Shown one piece after another: positions 1-12,970 of a DNA stretch of 64,000 nucleotides. The position numbers and the translations under genes were made by a program. The stretch is from Moniliella sp. 'wahieum' (Eukaryota; Basidiomycota; Moniliellomycetes; Moniliellales; Moniliellaceae), in contig RSEE01000032.1 of assembly GCA_003971905.1 (NCBI GenBank), positions 434,001 to 498,000 of the forward strand, in the 5' to 3' direction. Under the pieces are notes generated by a model that saw only the letters and a program-made list of their open reading frames with translations, did no database searches and was not told the DNA's origin. Position 1 is the stretch's first letter; the number at the start of each line of letters is the position of its first letter.

Positions 1-77
1 TACCCACTCAATTGACCTCCCTACAGTCACCATCGCTGCCACCACCCCCGCCTTCACCTTCGCTTGTCTCCCTCACG

Positions 78-1124
78 ATGAACATGGACTCAAGCGCTAC
101 GGCGTCAACCATGATGGCCTCCATGGCCATGAGCACCATGGCAAGTATGTCCATGAGCCCCATGGCAAGTATGTCCATGAGCCCCATGGCAAGTATGTCC
201 ATGAGTCCAACCACACCCACTGCTTCTGCTTCTGCCGCTCACCATCATGGGAGTATGGACGGAATGGGAAGCATGAGCGGTATGGGTAGTGACAGCGGCA
301 GCGGCATGGGTATGGGTGGTATGCATCACGGCATGGGCGGCAATGCGTGCAAGATGTCCATGGTTGGCAATTGGTACACTATCAACACTTGCATTCTTTC
401 TCCTTCTTGGATGTATGTCCTCCGTATCCCCACCTTGTTCTCGTTCGCACCTTTAAGTTACTGACGTTCTTGGAATTGCACTAGCATCAAGACGCATGGC
501 CAATTTGCCGGTTCCTGCATTGGCATTTTTCTCATTGTCGTCTTGATTGAAGTAGTCCGTCGGTTGGGCCGGGAGGGGATCGTTACGTGGTGCGCCAAGC
601 GCTCTCGCGGGCAGCCAACCAGTTCGGTACGGGAAGGACTCGCTCCCCCTCCGACGATTCCGCCGAAAAGCCGACCGAACAGCCTCGAGAATTGACACTA
701 AACGTCGACAATGCTCTGTACGGTTACCCCTTTTGGCTGGTGCGCCCACCATGGCGGCCAAATTTTGGGCAAATCACCCGGGACGGTTCACCCCATCGTG
801 TGGCAACAAGTGGTGCGCTCCTTGTTATACGGAATCCAGTTTACTGGCGCGTATCTGGTGATGCTCATGGCCATGACATTCAATGGGTATATCATCATGT
901 CCATCTGTCTTGGAGGCCTCTTTGGACACTTTATCTCGACTTGGGATTCCCTCGCCTTTGACCTCTCTTCTGACGATGACCCTTACCTCTTGGCCAATGG
1001 CGGAGGTGTGGGTAATCCTGGAGCGGCCCTCTACACTGAACGTCGTCTCCTGGCTCAAAGTCGATACGAAAACGCAGCCGGTCGGGCGACGGATGCATGC
1101 TGTGGCAATGGTGCCTGTTGCTAA
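78..1124 (+). CDS. Ctr-family copper transporter
   Basis: High-affinity copper uptake protein of the Ctr family, which works as a trimer in the plasma or vacuolar membrane. The N-terminus is Met/Ser-rich with repeated MSMSPMAS blocks, then a Met/Gly/His-rich stretch, as in extracellular copper-binding domains. A conserved segment ending SPSW runs into a GT-AG intron (413-484); splicing gives SPSWIIKTHGQFAGSC, the start of the first membrane span. The second span carries MLMAM, the MxxxM pore motif, followed by GGLFG (GxxxG helix packing). The tail ends in CCGNGACC, a likely cytosolic copper-binding motif. The ATG at 78 is preferred over an upstream frame because it begins the Met-rich domain. 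The cytosolic loop (about 600-770) has in-frame stops and needs a second intron or a base correction. Family call is firm; exact exon structure in the loop is not. Confidence 0.88.
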
Positions 1125-2567
1125 AAAGGCACCCACGTTTGGCTGAAGACTATAAATGCTTGCCTCAGGTGTGACGACGTCAAAACCACGTTCTATACAC
1201 ACACACCTGTCCACCCTTTGCTTACCTTTATTGCCCTGTGTACTTGTTCATGAATGGAAAGAGGACGAGACATGGGTTTCCCCTGAATATACGATACATA
1301 TTCTTTCTTGTTCTGCTTCTGTCGACGCCTAGTTCCAGCATGCCAGAGGGACCCCAACATGTGCTCAGCAGGATCCTGATAGTGTCATAGACTGCACATC
1401 CCCTTCTCGGCTTATTACAGCTATCCCTCTCTCCCTTCTGAAAAGTACTTTATATACTAGTTGGCCGCCGGGCCGACACTACAGCGCTATAGAGGGTAGC
1501 CATCCCGATGGTCCGCCGTTCTATGGTCCTCCATCCGATGGTCCACCGTTCCATGGTCCTCCTTCCGATGGTCCACCGTTCCATGGTCCTCCGTCCGATG
1601 GTCCACCGTTCCATGGTCCACCCTGTTGTAGTACAAACGCCAAGAACACACTCATGAGCCATTCTTCCTCTTATTGTGGTCATTACGGGACACGCTATAA
1701 TGCCGTGCTGTATAGGAAAGGCTACACAAGGCGCTTCCGTGTAAGGCCGAAGGAAAAGGCCTAAGGCCTAAGGCCACCAAGGCGGGATGATCGATGATCG
1801 ATGATACATGGTGAAATGATGCATGATGAGGCTTGAAAGACGGAGGCATCCGATGGCCCCCTTCGATGAATCATCGATCAACGACACCACTCTTTTGTGG
1901 AGGGGGCGGTGGGTGGGTTCCTGGGCTGGCTGGTGGCTGGCCACCGGCCACCCGAAGTCAAAAGCGGGCTGGACAAGACGAGACAGCTGCTGCGAAGCTC
2001 ACGGTCACATGACTTGGGGTCGACATCACATGTCACATGTCGCATATCCAATCCCATAGCGGGCCTGAGTACACCAGAGTGCCTCTGTGCCTGAGGGCGC
2101 AGTTCCACGGGTTGTGCCGTATGGTGAAACCAACACTGGCGGGGTGCCCCAGTGGCCAGGCCTTGGCCTCGTGTTTTCCACCGCCCCGTTGCTGCGACGA
2201 GTCGTCTGGCTCCGCTCGGCCTCGCCAGTCTCTGCGACTGGTCACCGGTCATCGAGGTCATCGATCATCGGTCACCAATCCTGATGGACACGTGGTGTTT
2301 GCAATGAGCTCAACCGATGATCGATGAGTGAACGTTGAATTTGAACATGTTGAGTTGAACGTTGAATTAACTGCACGTTTAACACGTTTAACACGTCGAT
2401 CGCTCATCTCAACCTCAACGGGGCCAGCGAGCATCTGCTCATCGACGTCTTCTTCCAACACTACGGCTACCGCCCCCGCCACCACTACCACCACCACCAC
2501 TTGCTTCCATCCCACCACCCGTGCCGCACGCCCACGTCAGTCGCTTCATTCTGGAGACGTAATCCCG
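1125..2567. other. Intergenic spacer with short repeats
   Basis: I see no gene here. It holds the 30-bp minisatellite at 1506-1625, an AGGCCT array (1756-1775), an ATCGAT array (1786-1805), GGTCACCGGTCATCGA-type repeats (about 2237-2276) and AACGTT/ACGTTTAAC repeats (about 2331-2400) just before the Ser/Pro-rich frame that opens the PIP5K gene. Confidence 0.6.
1506..1625. repeat. 30-bp tandem repeat, four units
   Basis: Four head-to-tail 30-bp units at 1506, 1536, 1566 and 1596, each starting CGATGGTCC and containing CCGTTCCATGGTCC or a near variant. Unit 1 and the end of unit 4 are the most divergent. Because 30 is a multiple of three, every frame stays open through the array; read on the minus strand it would encode ten-residue repeats of the type MERWTIGRRT, but the frame is short and no gene context supports translation. 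Confidence 0.9.
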
Positions 2568-5500
2568 ATGAACGCTGACGCTGCGGACGACACAGATGCC
2601 GGGCTCGTGCCTGCGTCTGCTCTTTCGCCTCCGCCAGCCGAAGTCCCAGCCTTAACCTCAGCTCCAGCCTCAACCTCAACCCCAGCATTAACACCCAACA
2701 CCTCTCATACCTGCTTTAGCCCCTGTTTCCGCTTCAAATTCTGCTCCAGGCTCCCTCCCCCCCCCTCCCCCGGATTCTGCCCCCGCATCCGCGCCCCCCT
2801 CTCCCGCACCGCCCACTCAGACTCTGGCGACAGGAGATCAGACCCCTTCTTCCAGCCCACGCCTCACCGCTCGGCGCCCGCGATCCCCCTTCTTCCGCTC
2901 CCCTCGCCCCTTTACACGTCTCCATTCTGCCCAAGTCCCTGAACGGAATCCCTCCAGCTCGGATGCCAACCAGAGTGCGGCCAACAGCCCACAGAGGTCT
3001 GTCTCTGTCACAGGCAACCGCCCAGCCACCAGCCATGCTCCCCATGCATTCGCCACATCATCATCGCCTTGCCCTCAGTCTCTGGGGGGGTCGTCCAGCG
3101 ACTCCCAACCCGACTCTGGTACTGCAAGCGGTCGTTCCCTTCGCCCCCGGACAGGCGAAGAGATGGATCCGACAACGGCGGCACAGATTTCACCATCCGG
3201 TCTGCGCTTCATGCGCCTTCCCAGACGGTCCGGGTGTGGATGCCGAGACGGGGGGGTATTTGATCTACACCTCAAGCGCTCCGATCCGTACGCTATTCCC
3301 ACAGACGCCGGACCTGATCGACCAGCCAGCGTCCCGCTCATTCCCTCTTTTGGTGGGTCGCGTGTGCCCTCCCCCAAAGTGTCGCGCGCGACAACTCCCA
3401 AGATACACTCCCGCACTGCAACTCCCAGGATACACTCGCGCGCTGCAACTCCCAAAACCACCCTCCGCCATCCTCCATGCCCTTGACCAATCCCGCTGAT
3501 GGCACCACCGCATGATGCCTCCCGATCTCGACCGAAAATTTTACCTCTTCTCCGGCTTCTCCTTCTCCATACACAAGCCAGCCTTGACATGCTGGGAACT
3601 TCTGCTCTACACGACCAATCTACCTCAAACCGGTATCCTTCTTCAGCACAGGAGGGGGTATACGCTCAGCTGACACTCGACTGAAGAAATTCTCGCGTGT
3701 TGTGCCTCGGCCCAAGTCGCGCAGCCGCAGCCCCCCCGCGCGGATGTCGCCGACAGCAATGTTGACCCTCAAGACTCGGCCGATTCAGATGACGAGAGCA
3801 TTGCTTCTCGAGGCGCAGCTGCCAGGTCTATGATTTCGGACTTGCGTTCGGTCGAGGCGGCCCAACTGGAGGATGACGCAAACCTCCGGCGCCTGTTTTA
3901 CTTCCCCACGCCCCCCCCCTCCACCCCACAAAAGTTGTTGCAGTCCCTTCGGGAAGATCAAACTAGGCCGACAACTCTCCTGTCGGACCTGCCCCTCCCC
4001 AACTCGAGCCCAGTTCGCCCGAAGAGCTGAACTCACATGTTGATATTCCGAGCACATCACCGCAACCCGACCCCGAGGCCGCGAAAGAGGAGGCAACGCC
4101 TATTCCCCATTTCCACAGGAGCACCAAGCAACATCTGATTCTGTTCCAACTTCCCCTTCCCCTGGGCAGGAGGTGGAGAACGCGAAGGGGGAGAACGCTG
4201 TAACCCGACGCCAACCAACAAGACTCTACACAGCTTTAGAGGAACCTTTACTCTTCGCTCCACACTCTGAGCCCTCTGGAGCTGCTGTACCCCGTGTGAG
4301 CTCGACCAGTGATGAAGCCGAGGGGCGCACGTCGAGACCGACCAGCAGTTTAGCGTCGTCGTCCTCCCGTCCTTTGGCTCATCCGGTTGCACGCCATGGG
4401 GGCTTGATCCTCAATGCTCTGAACCCACCGAGACCTGCCATTCCTCAAAGGAGTGATTCGGGGATTAGCACCCAAAGTGAGACACGGCCTACTCGACTGC
4501 TAGCGAAAGCGTCTCTGGGCGCAGTTCAATCGAGCACACTGGTCCCGATTCCCCTTCCATGTCCCGACTGGGGCAGTCGGGTACAGAATCGCCCCCCAAA
4601 TCGACCAGCTCAGGCTTGGGCGCAGGGTTGGAGAGCCTAACCCAGCGAGCTCTTCAACCACGCCCCCTACCACTGTATCCACCCTTCGCTCTTCTCATTG
4701 GAAACCACACCCCAATGTCCCCCCTCCTTTGGAAGAGAGCTCCCAGAGAAGAGAATTCGCCGCCTTGTCCGCGGACATGAATGACTCGTCCCAGGGTCCC
4801 CCCTGGGGTTGAAGTGGATCCGTCCAATACTTCTTCAACGCATTTACCTCCTGCGCTGGACGAGGAGCAGCCACATCCTACCATTGGGTCTGCTCCCGGT
4901 GGGATGGCCACTGAAGCATCCGAGGTTACGTCTTCCTCGACCAGAGCTGGCCCAGAAATCAGCGGCGTGAACCCCCCTCACTTCCCCCTGGGATGCCTCC
5001 CCTGTCGCGACATCAGTCCAAGTTCCTCCCAAGTTGTATACTCCCAAGGCCCACAATCTCCCAGTTATCCATCCTCGTGGAACGCGAATGGCGTCGGTTG
5101 GCTCCGTGGGCGAATCAATTTTATCACCCACCTTTCCCCCCGGCTCAGCGGGAGCAGGTATCTTCCCTCACTCAAACCCGCGAAGACGCTCCACGTTGGT
5201 TAGCTCTGGGACTCAGCACTCTGGTCGTCCGTCACTGTCGACGATCTGCACCGGCGATGCTGGGTTTGACGAGGAGGCCAACAAGAATGCGGAAAGGTTG
5301 CGTCGTCAACGCCGTGCCAAGACGGAATCGGAGGATCCTCAATCTCCCACCTCTCCCATCTCACCGGGCTCCTCAGCGTTCGCCACTCCGGCGTCGCAAG
5401 CCCATCCACTGAGAGTCCCAGCACACGGGTCCGATGGCCTCGCTCGCACCCGGGTGAGGCTCAGCTCTGGCACCGCCACCGGTCGTTGTTACTGCCCCGC

Positions 5501-7069
5501 CCACCAGTCCCTTGGCTCATCGAGCCATATAGCGGATGATCCGGCGACCATGGCCAGCCAGGGGCAGAGCCCTCATCCTCCCGTGGGGAAACTCATTGAC
5601 GAGTCTCATGCGAACTATGTACTCATGTACCACATGCTTACTGGCATTCGCATTGCCGTGTCGCGGTGTGAGGCCAAACCCAAGCGTCCGTTGACAGCTA
5701 ACGACTACCGAGCACGACACAAGTTCACCTTTGACATGTACGTTTACTTTTTCCCAGTCTACATTGTTACTGACTCTACTCTGAATCACAGTGTAGGGAA
5801 CGAATTGGCGCCCAAGTCCAACTACGACTTTCGTTTCAAGAGATTGCAGCGAGGTGTTCCGTGACTTGCGGCGCGTTTTTCACCTGGACACTGCAGACTA
5901 TCTCTGTCGCTCACGTCTCAGTACATTCTTTCGGAGCTTGGTTCGCCTGGAAAAATGTGGCTCCTTCTTCTACTTCAGCGGAGACTACCGCTTCATTATC
6001 AAGACCATCCGCCATTCGGAGCATAGGTTCTTGTTGCGCATTCTCCTGCTTATCATGAGCATGTGCAGAAGAACCCCCATACGCTTCTCAGTCGCTTCTA
6101 CGGCCTTCACCGGGTCAAGTTACCCCATGGCAAAAAGATCCCTTTGTTATCATGAACAACCTCTTCCCGCACCGGGACATTCACGAGAACGATCTCAAAG
6201 GGTCTCTTGTCGGGCGCGAGTACCCAGAGTGGAAGTTGGTATCAAAAAGGGGGGGGTACTATGAAGGACATCAATGGCTTCGTCGCGATCGTCACATCGA
6301 GCTTGGCCCCGACAAGAAAAGCTATTCCAAGCGCAGCTGCGGTCCGATGTAGGCTTGCTCCAGCGGCTGAACGTGATGGACTACAGTCTGTTGATTGGTC
6401 TCCACGATTACGCAAGGGCAACTCGCAGAACCTGCGACAGGAGAAGCTTACTCTTTTCCAACCTCATCCCCTTTCTCTGGCCCAAACTGTCTCGCCGACC
6501 GGCTCAGCTCGAGGGGCGAATGCTCATCCTCTCAAGCGTGGCACCGACGCTACTGCGCTTCGGCAGGCCGTGCAGCAATCCGATCCACGCAGTTTTGATC
6601 ATGCGGACCGGCAACTTCCCGACAAGGATGGTCGGGAGAGATTGTACTGTGTCTTTTACCAAGAGGAAGGTGGGTTTCGTTCCACTTCCCCGGACAATCA
6701 ACCTGGGGAATGGATTTACTACATGGGCGTGATTGATTTGTTTACTCCTTATTCGCTGGCCAAACGAGCCGAGCATCTCTTCAAGAGTATCTGCAATGAT
6801 CGGAACATGATCAGTCCCGTGGCGCCGAAAAGTATGGAAAACGCTTCCTTCGCTTTATGCGTACAATCAGCGATCCCACAGGCGTCTGGCCGGGATGGCG
6901 CCACCAAGCTGAGCTGGCTGAGAAGCGAATGGAGAAATCTCCGCCTGGCCTGCCTGGGGACGCTGTGAAGGCGATTGAGCGCATCGAATCACAGGTTCAC
7001 CATTCTTCCCGCCTTGTTGATCCTGAGAAGCGGCGGAGCAAAATCGGTAGCCTCAACTCGCTCTCCTGA
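2568..7069 (+). CDS. MSS4: Phosphatidylinositol-4-phosphate 5-kinase (Mss4-type)
   Basis: Makes PI(4,5)P2 at the plasma membrane. The first half is Ser/Pro/Thr-rich low complexity, as in fungal Mss4 N-termini. The kinase core begins near 5590 with ANYVLMYHMLTGIRIAVSRC and RARHKFTFD. A GT-AG intron at 5738-5791 joins FD to IVGNELAP. Downstream come FFYFSGDYRFIIKTIRHSEH, VIMNNLFPHRDIH, DLKGSLVGREYP, HIELGPDKK, the catalytic MDYSLLIGLHD (about 6376-6410), GEWIYYMGVIDLFTPY and a C-terminal FLRFM...DPTGVWPGW ending at 7069. These blocks lie in different frames: for example an A is missing from the run at 6828-6831 between SPVAPK and YGKRFLRFM. The start at 2568 is the first ATG of the open Ser/Pro-rich frame and is uncertain, as are introns in the N-terminal half. 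Family assignment is secure. Confidence 0.87.
5738..5791 (+). other. Intron in PIP5K gene
   Basis: GTACGT donor and CACAG acceptor, 54 nt. Removing it restores the invariant junction FD-IVGNELAP of PIP5K enzymes; reading through gives a stop shortly downstream. Confidence 0.85.
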
Positions 7070-7606
7070 CTCTGCTCCTAATTCCCTCTGCTTTCGAGGT
7101 GAGGGATGTTCCCAATACCTATTTGCTGGGTGCGAGGCCTTGAAGTTGAGATTCGCTATCTCCGTTGTCATCTTCTTGTCCGTCATCTTGCTTCGCGCCC
7201 GTACCCCTCTCCTATCTTCATTGGACATTCCTTCTGCACCTTTCCTCTCCTTCCTTGTTCCGGCACCAGACCACCTCACCTGTACTACACGCCTTCTACA
7301 TCATCATTTATACTGAGTTTACTTCCTATGCATGAATTGTCTGGTGTCATTTTCTTTTTTCGTTGTGCCTCTTTTCCCTGTGTCCTATGCCAACACCCTT
7401 TTCCCTATCCTGTGCAACGGATCGATCGCCTACTGAACAGGCTGGAGTGGTACCGGGCCGAGCCGACTGTACTGGCTAGCCTTGTCCCATCTATGGAGTA
7501 CATCTCAGTATGAATGGAATGTGTTACAGGAAAGGGTACGCGACGTATAGGAGCGAGGGCGGCCGTCGACCCTCGGCCACGGCGGGCTTAAGGTTCAGGA
7601 CTGGTG
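7070..7606. other. Convergent intergenic region
   Basis: Lies between the stop of the PIP5K gene and the stop of the reverse-strand coiled-coil gene. It is pyrimidine-rich on the plus strand and probably holds 3' untranslated sequence of both. No conserved coding signal seen. Confidence 0.4.
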
Positions 7607-8400
7607 CTAGCCTGACTGAAGGAAGAACGAGAGGGAGAATGGCGTGTCTTCGATGGGTGCGGCGCATGGTGCGGGAGAGATGAGGATACCAACTCCTCCA
7701 CCCCATCGCCCCCTGACCTGCCGGGGGGTAGAGACTGCCGCTTCCTGTCCTCTTCCTCTTCCTCTCCCTCTTCCGCTTCCACACCGCTTCTTCCCCTCCC
7801 ATTCCCGGTGAGAAGAATGGCTAGCGCCCTTGTCAGCATGGTGGGAGGTCGGATAGGGAGCGTGCCGAGAGCGGCTGGAGCTCCACGCGCGGCCCTCGCC
7901 CCAGTGTTGCCGGGCGCGCGCGCGCACCTCGGGTGGGTGCAGCGGCGCATCAAGCCCAGGCGCGCCAATCGAATGACAAAACTGGTCCAGCTGGCTCTGC
8001 TCTTGGCGCGCAATGTCCTGTGGGCCGACGTGGCGGTGCCGGGCCAAGTACTGGTACCGATGCGCGCGTCGTTCGGCAATCGCATCCAAACCAAATCAAT
8101 CTCCTTTTGCATCTTATGCTGCTTGCGCTCCGCACGTTTCAGCAGCTCTTCGCATTCCGCTGACCCTGTTGCATCCATTCCACACCAGATCGCGCACGTC
8201 ACGTCAGCTTGCCAACTCGGAGAGGGAACGGCGCATCTCAACAAGACGCACCTCTAGAGCCCACTTGTACCGCTGCCGCAGGCCTGACCAGGCGGCTTGG
8301 TAGTCTTTGGGAGGAGCGTCGGACTTTGTCCCGCTCGGACGGTGGGAAGGGTGGGGAGGTTCGGCGCTGGACAGGCGATTGAGATCCGGGCATGGCGGTG
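7607..8400 (-). CDS. Hypothetical protein with charged helical segments
   Basis: I do not recognise the family. On the reverse strand, frames from about 8400 down encode a Pro/Ser-rich start, then KDYQAAWSGLRQRYKWALE with RLVEMRRSLSELAS, then CEELLKRAERKQHKMQKEID, then a long frame containing DAIAERRAHRYQYLARHRH and DIARQEQSQLDQF. These are amphipathic, charged stretches typical of coiled coils. They lie in three different frames, so one or two introns or base errors separate them. The C-terminal part is low complexity and ends at 7607. Start, exon borders and even the last exon are tentative; that a real gene exists here is inferred from the continuity of helical, charged sequence. Confidence 0.45.
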
Positions 8401-9275
8401 GGGACGGGGGGAAGAAAGAACAGGTCACGACGAGGCAAGGGCTTGGCTTGGGCAGCTGTGCTTGCTGCTGTGCCCTGGGCTCCCTAGGCAGCGCGCAGCG
8501 GAATTTCTATTCCGCCGACGCAGTGGCCATTACCGGTTACTCACCATGAGCCAGTCCAAGTGCAAGCGGCGATGTATTTATTTGTCGTTTTGTTTGCCTA
8601 CCCGCCCACCATCTCGGCCATCATCGTTGAAGAGGATCACACGAGTCCCCTCAACTGGCTGCTTATGATGGCCCGATCATCGGGACACCGGCGTGCTGTG
8701 CACAGGAAACCGATTTGATCTTGATGTTGTACTTCCGTCAGTCCCTGCATCATCTTCACTGACGGATCCATCAAGCTACGTGTGCGTGCCACTAGTAAAA
8801 GCTGCCACTGCTGTCCTTTCCCGCTGAGGAGTAAATATCTTGCCCGGCACCCCATGGACCGTTTGCAAAAGTACGAGTATCCTGAATGGGAACCAAGGTG
8901 CGGAGGCTAACAGTCCTATGCCATGTGTGTGTCATGGCACAACGGCAGGGCTACCGTTGGTCTACCGTAGGTCTATCGACACAACGGTAGTTCTACCGAC
9001 TTCAGCGGTAGCGGCTATGACTACCACTCAACTACTAAAGAAAGATCGGGTACTGGGGTATGCCTGTTGAGAAGTGTCTTCAAACGAATAGATATAGTAG
9101 TTGGAGCAAGTGCCCGTAGGTCGGCAACCCCGGCGGGGACAAGAGTAGGGAATGGAGACCGAGCAAAAGTAGCGGAGAGATGGAGCACCAACCATTGTAG
9201 CTGCCCGCCAGCAAAAGTGGCAGCGTGGAAATCAATGGGGGCGAGACAATAATAGGACGAGACGGCCGCAGCATG
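8401..9275. other. Intergenic region
   Basis: Contains a microrepeat in which a CTACCG word recurs six times or so with short spacers (about 8950-9010). It separates the upstream end of the coiled-coil gene from the 3' end of the next reverse-strand gene. No gene supported. Confidence 0.4.
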
Positions 9276-10403
9276 TTATACCAACCGGACTAGAGCCGGA
9301 TCGGAACCGGGAACGCATTGACCTCGTTTTCTTGGTGGGAGAGCGCCTTGGGCAGCATAGACCGTCCCTCGTAACACGAGGGGTGGCCAGGCGCGCGTCG
9401 TGATGAGAGGGTGGAGCTGAGGGGAAAGGACGGGAGGACGAAAGAACGGGGACGGTGGAAGGTTTGCAAGAGAATCGCGAGCCAGATGGACGGGGAGTCC
9501 ATTTGCCAGGTGCGGAATCCTCGGAAGTGAGGCGATGGGCATTGCAGACAGTCTTGCTGGATGGAGTTCCCTCCTCGGCGGGTCGTCGGCATTGCCCTCC
9601 ATCTCCATGTCCATCTCAAAGACATCCTCCTCCCAGTCCGGACCACGGAGTATTGGTTCATGCCCCCATGTCTCCGTGGAGGAAGCATGCACGGGCCGCA
9701 CAGGAGACTCGATTCCTCGGCCATCACCGAGGTAGAACGAGCGCAGGAACGAGACTGAATACGAATCGGAGCGGCCGTTGCGGCATGAATATGAGAGCGG
9801 CCGGATGGAGTGGTGCGGTCTGGGTCACGGCCCCGAACCTTGCTGGTATTGCGCCCCATGTTGCGACCGCGACTCGCAGTACGGTGGGTGCGCGTGTCAT
9901 GCTCGACAGTTGGGGGCGAAGTTCCAAAGACATGCGTGTCGAGAGGAGTCCCAATCGACGAGTCTGGAGGGTGCAGAAAGGTTAGTCGCCATCTCCGAAG
10001 CACGCCCGGAAAACAGCAAACACATACCATCGTCAGGAGTTGACAAATGAACCGAAGGGGTGTACGAGAGAGACAGGCCAGGAGAGTGGGAGATCAGGGT
10101 AGGGCTCCTGCGTTGCGACTGGGGAATGGGAATAGCCATGGGAGTGACCGCAGGGGAAGAACCGAAGAACGTGGGTTCTGAGGCGAGGACCGGCGAGGTG
10201 CCCGACACGAGACTGGCGGGTTGAGCAGTGGCTGTAGCGACCGACACGGTGGCGCGAACGCCCGGGGCCTTGTAGGGCAGCGGGCCCTCGGCGTGTGAGA
10301 GGCGGAAGCATGTGGCTGCTGGTGCTGGGGGCGGAGGTGCAGAAGCGGTTGGATGGCAGCGGGAACGGATGTCCGTGAGGGGGGCGGTGCGAGGGAAGGC
10401 CAT
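9276..10403 (-). CDS. Hypothetical Ser/Pro/Thr-rich protein
   Basis: Function unknown. The frame opens at ATG 10403 (MAFPRTAPLTDIRSR) and continues for about 125 residues of Pro/Ser/Ala/Thr-rich sequence. A 64-nt GT-AG intron (9964-10027, donor GTATGT, acceptor CTCCAG on the minus strand) joins VHLSTPDD to DSSIGTPLDTHVFGTSPP. A further basic stretch follows, then after an apparent frame change near 9720 a tail with an acidic patch (EEDVFEMDMEMEG) and LPRIPHLANGLPVHLARD. No enzyme motif or membrane span is visible. The clean splice signals and continued bias support a gene; it could be a regulatory scaffold, but nothing proves it. Confidence 0.55.
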
Positions 10404-12970
10404 TGTGGTGGTGGTGGTGTGGGACTATGCTGGCATGGAGGAAGGGGTGAGGGAACAAAGAGCGAGCGTGGGCTGGTATATATATGCCTGCCCCAGCGTA
10501 CGCAGCGACAGGCGTCAGGCGCAGTCCAGCTTAACGCCGCGCACGTGCTGTGGAGTGCTGCCGACTGGTGATGATGCAATCGTATGACTCGACCGGAGGC
10601 GGCCAGGCCGAGATCTTTTGGGACGCGTTGTGCGCAGCAGAGCAGCCCAACACGGACAAGAGCAGCTGTGACACGTGACGTACCACATCACATCCGCGCG
10701 ATATGCACGTCATCGATCATCACCCATCGTGTCAGCAATCCATACTCCGCCCCAGTTAATACGTTAATGCCCGAGTGGCCGACGTCATGCCGTGCTGCGT
10801 AACGGAAAACGCCAGGAACGCGGCCCAGTTGGCCTAGCGTCTAGGCCACTGCTTGCCACTGGCTGGGCCACTGCTTGCCTCTCTCCGGCAACCCGGCCAT
10901 CTACCCCCGCACTCGCGAAGCACGATCCGTGCTGAGCTTAGACATTGAGACTAGCAGGCGCTAGGCCCGTAGAACTTGATTCCTCAAAATTTACAAGGTA
11001 CGGGGGTGCTGGCATGGCGTGTCACTAGCACTGCGTGTAATCCATGTCATCGCACTCAGGTATCCCCGGCCGAACATGGCCGGAGCCATTTTCGAAACGG
11101 AGGCGGCTATAGGGCCGAGCCTGGCCGAACACGCGGCATAATGTCAGGGCGTGGCTGAGCCTCAGCCTTCCTCAGGCCTCAGGGCCTCAGCCCCTCACAG
11201 TTTCAGCGGCTGAGCTGCGCTCGCGCTCTGCTGCGCTCAAGGTTCAAGCGGAGTTACCAGTACCAGCTGCGCGTTACGCGTTCCGCGGCATTACGCGTTA
11301 CGCTAATTTGAGTTGTCGCGGTCGCCTCGGAGGTGGGCGGAAAGGGGGAGGAGGGAGAAGAACGTGTGTCATTGTGGGTCCCAAAGAGGCATCTCCGACA
11401 ATGTACCGTTTCCGTTCTGTACAATAGAACGGAACGGGCCAGGGGGGCTGTCCTGGGATGTCGGGTGGAACGCGGGAGCAGGGATTTAACCGAGTGGCGG
11501 CTACTCAGTACTCAGTCTCAGTACTCATCGACGCCGACGTCGTGTAATACACACACTTGGCACTAAAAAGTACCATGTTGCTAGTTCTATATTGTGCCTT
11601 TTAGCCTGTACATCTCCCATCTGTGGCGTCCTCGAGCTTTCTGAGGCCTGATGCATGCCGGCTGTGTCATGATGATGCATCAGCTGCATCATCAATTAAA
11701 GATTGACTTCAAGCTTCAAGCTTCAAGCTTCCCCAGGGCGAAACAATGACCTTCTGTATTAGGACGGATACAATTAATGTGCAAAAGCCTACCTGTATTA
11801 TACAGCAAGCTGCCGTGTCTTGCAGTGCTGCATGTGCTGCGCCTAAACAGATCAGATCGATCAGAAAAAGCATGTGGCCATGCATGCATGACATGCGGCA
11901 GCACCTTATAAATGTTTCTCATCACTATAGTCACTGAATCTTGATGGGCCAAGCAAGGAATGGAGGGTTACCGGTTACTTGAAGAACGGAGAGGATGATT
12001 TTGATCTGTGTAATAGCTCTCTAAATAGAAAAAAGCATGCCGTTTTCATAGGTTAAGATGTGTCAAGAACACACACAACCATCGATGTATAGGGCTAAGA
12101 TGCACTGATAATTGCTGAATATGTGTGGACATTTTTGCGCCGTGAACGCTGCGGTAACCAAAAACTATGACTGCAATCAATCAGGTGGCCTCTCGACAGT
12201 GCGAAACAGAGGCAAAAGGCGCTGATCACGAGTACACAGGCAAAGGATGCATCGAGTAGGAGCGGTGTTGGTCGTGTGCGGAGAGGAAATGATAGGGGGG
12301 GATATTGAAGTCTTCAACACACGGGGGTACTACTTTCAGGCCTGCGGAGGAGGCAGTGATCTATAGAGCCAGCTTCGCAAAGGGTCGGTCTACGGAGATG
12401 CTGTCATGTTCATGACACTCATTACAATAATGGCAAACAAGTCGATGATATATTTATGGGTATGGTTCACCACAGGTTGACCACTCCTGTTTGGGGGGGG
12501 GCGCCCGGGTTTAATGTATAGAGATATCACCAATCCTGCCCTCGGCGGGAAAAGTGTCTCGATTTATTTGTGTTCGGCAACAGAGGCGAGATCTGAGACG
12601 TCATGCATCATGCGTCATGCAGAGATGAGATCGGGGGAATGAGACTGGGAATGGACTCTCCCCCCCGATCGGGAAACAAGGAGCCGGGCGAGAAGAGCTA
12701 TGGAGGGGGACTATGGGTTCTCAAAGAATCAAGGAAGATCCACCCAAGGAGGCAGGAGACACAGGAAGCGGGTGTGGTGGGAGGGAAGCAATAACTAGGA
12801 GAGGTTTTCTGGATTGACGAATGGTTGAGAGATGACGACAAAATCGGGACAGTGTGTAAGGATGGGGGGGTCTAAAGAGGGGAAACAGCGCAGTATAATA
12901 GACAAAAACGGGGGAAAAGGCACCAGTGGGATCGGTCAGAGGCTACCGAGATTTGTGATTCCTTCCACTG
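10404..12970. other. Gene-poor spacer
   Basis: 2.6 kb without a supported gene. It contains repeated GCGTTACGCGTT-type words (11260-11305), CTCAGTACTCAGT (about 11502-11527), three AAGCTT words in tandem (11707-11730) and a G-rich run near 12491. Reading frames are short and lack domain signals. Confidence 0.5.
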
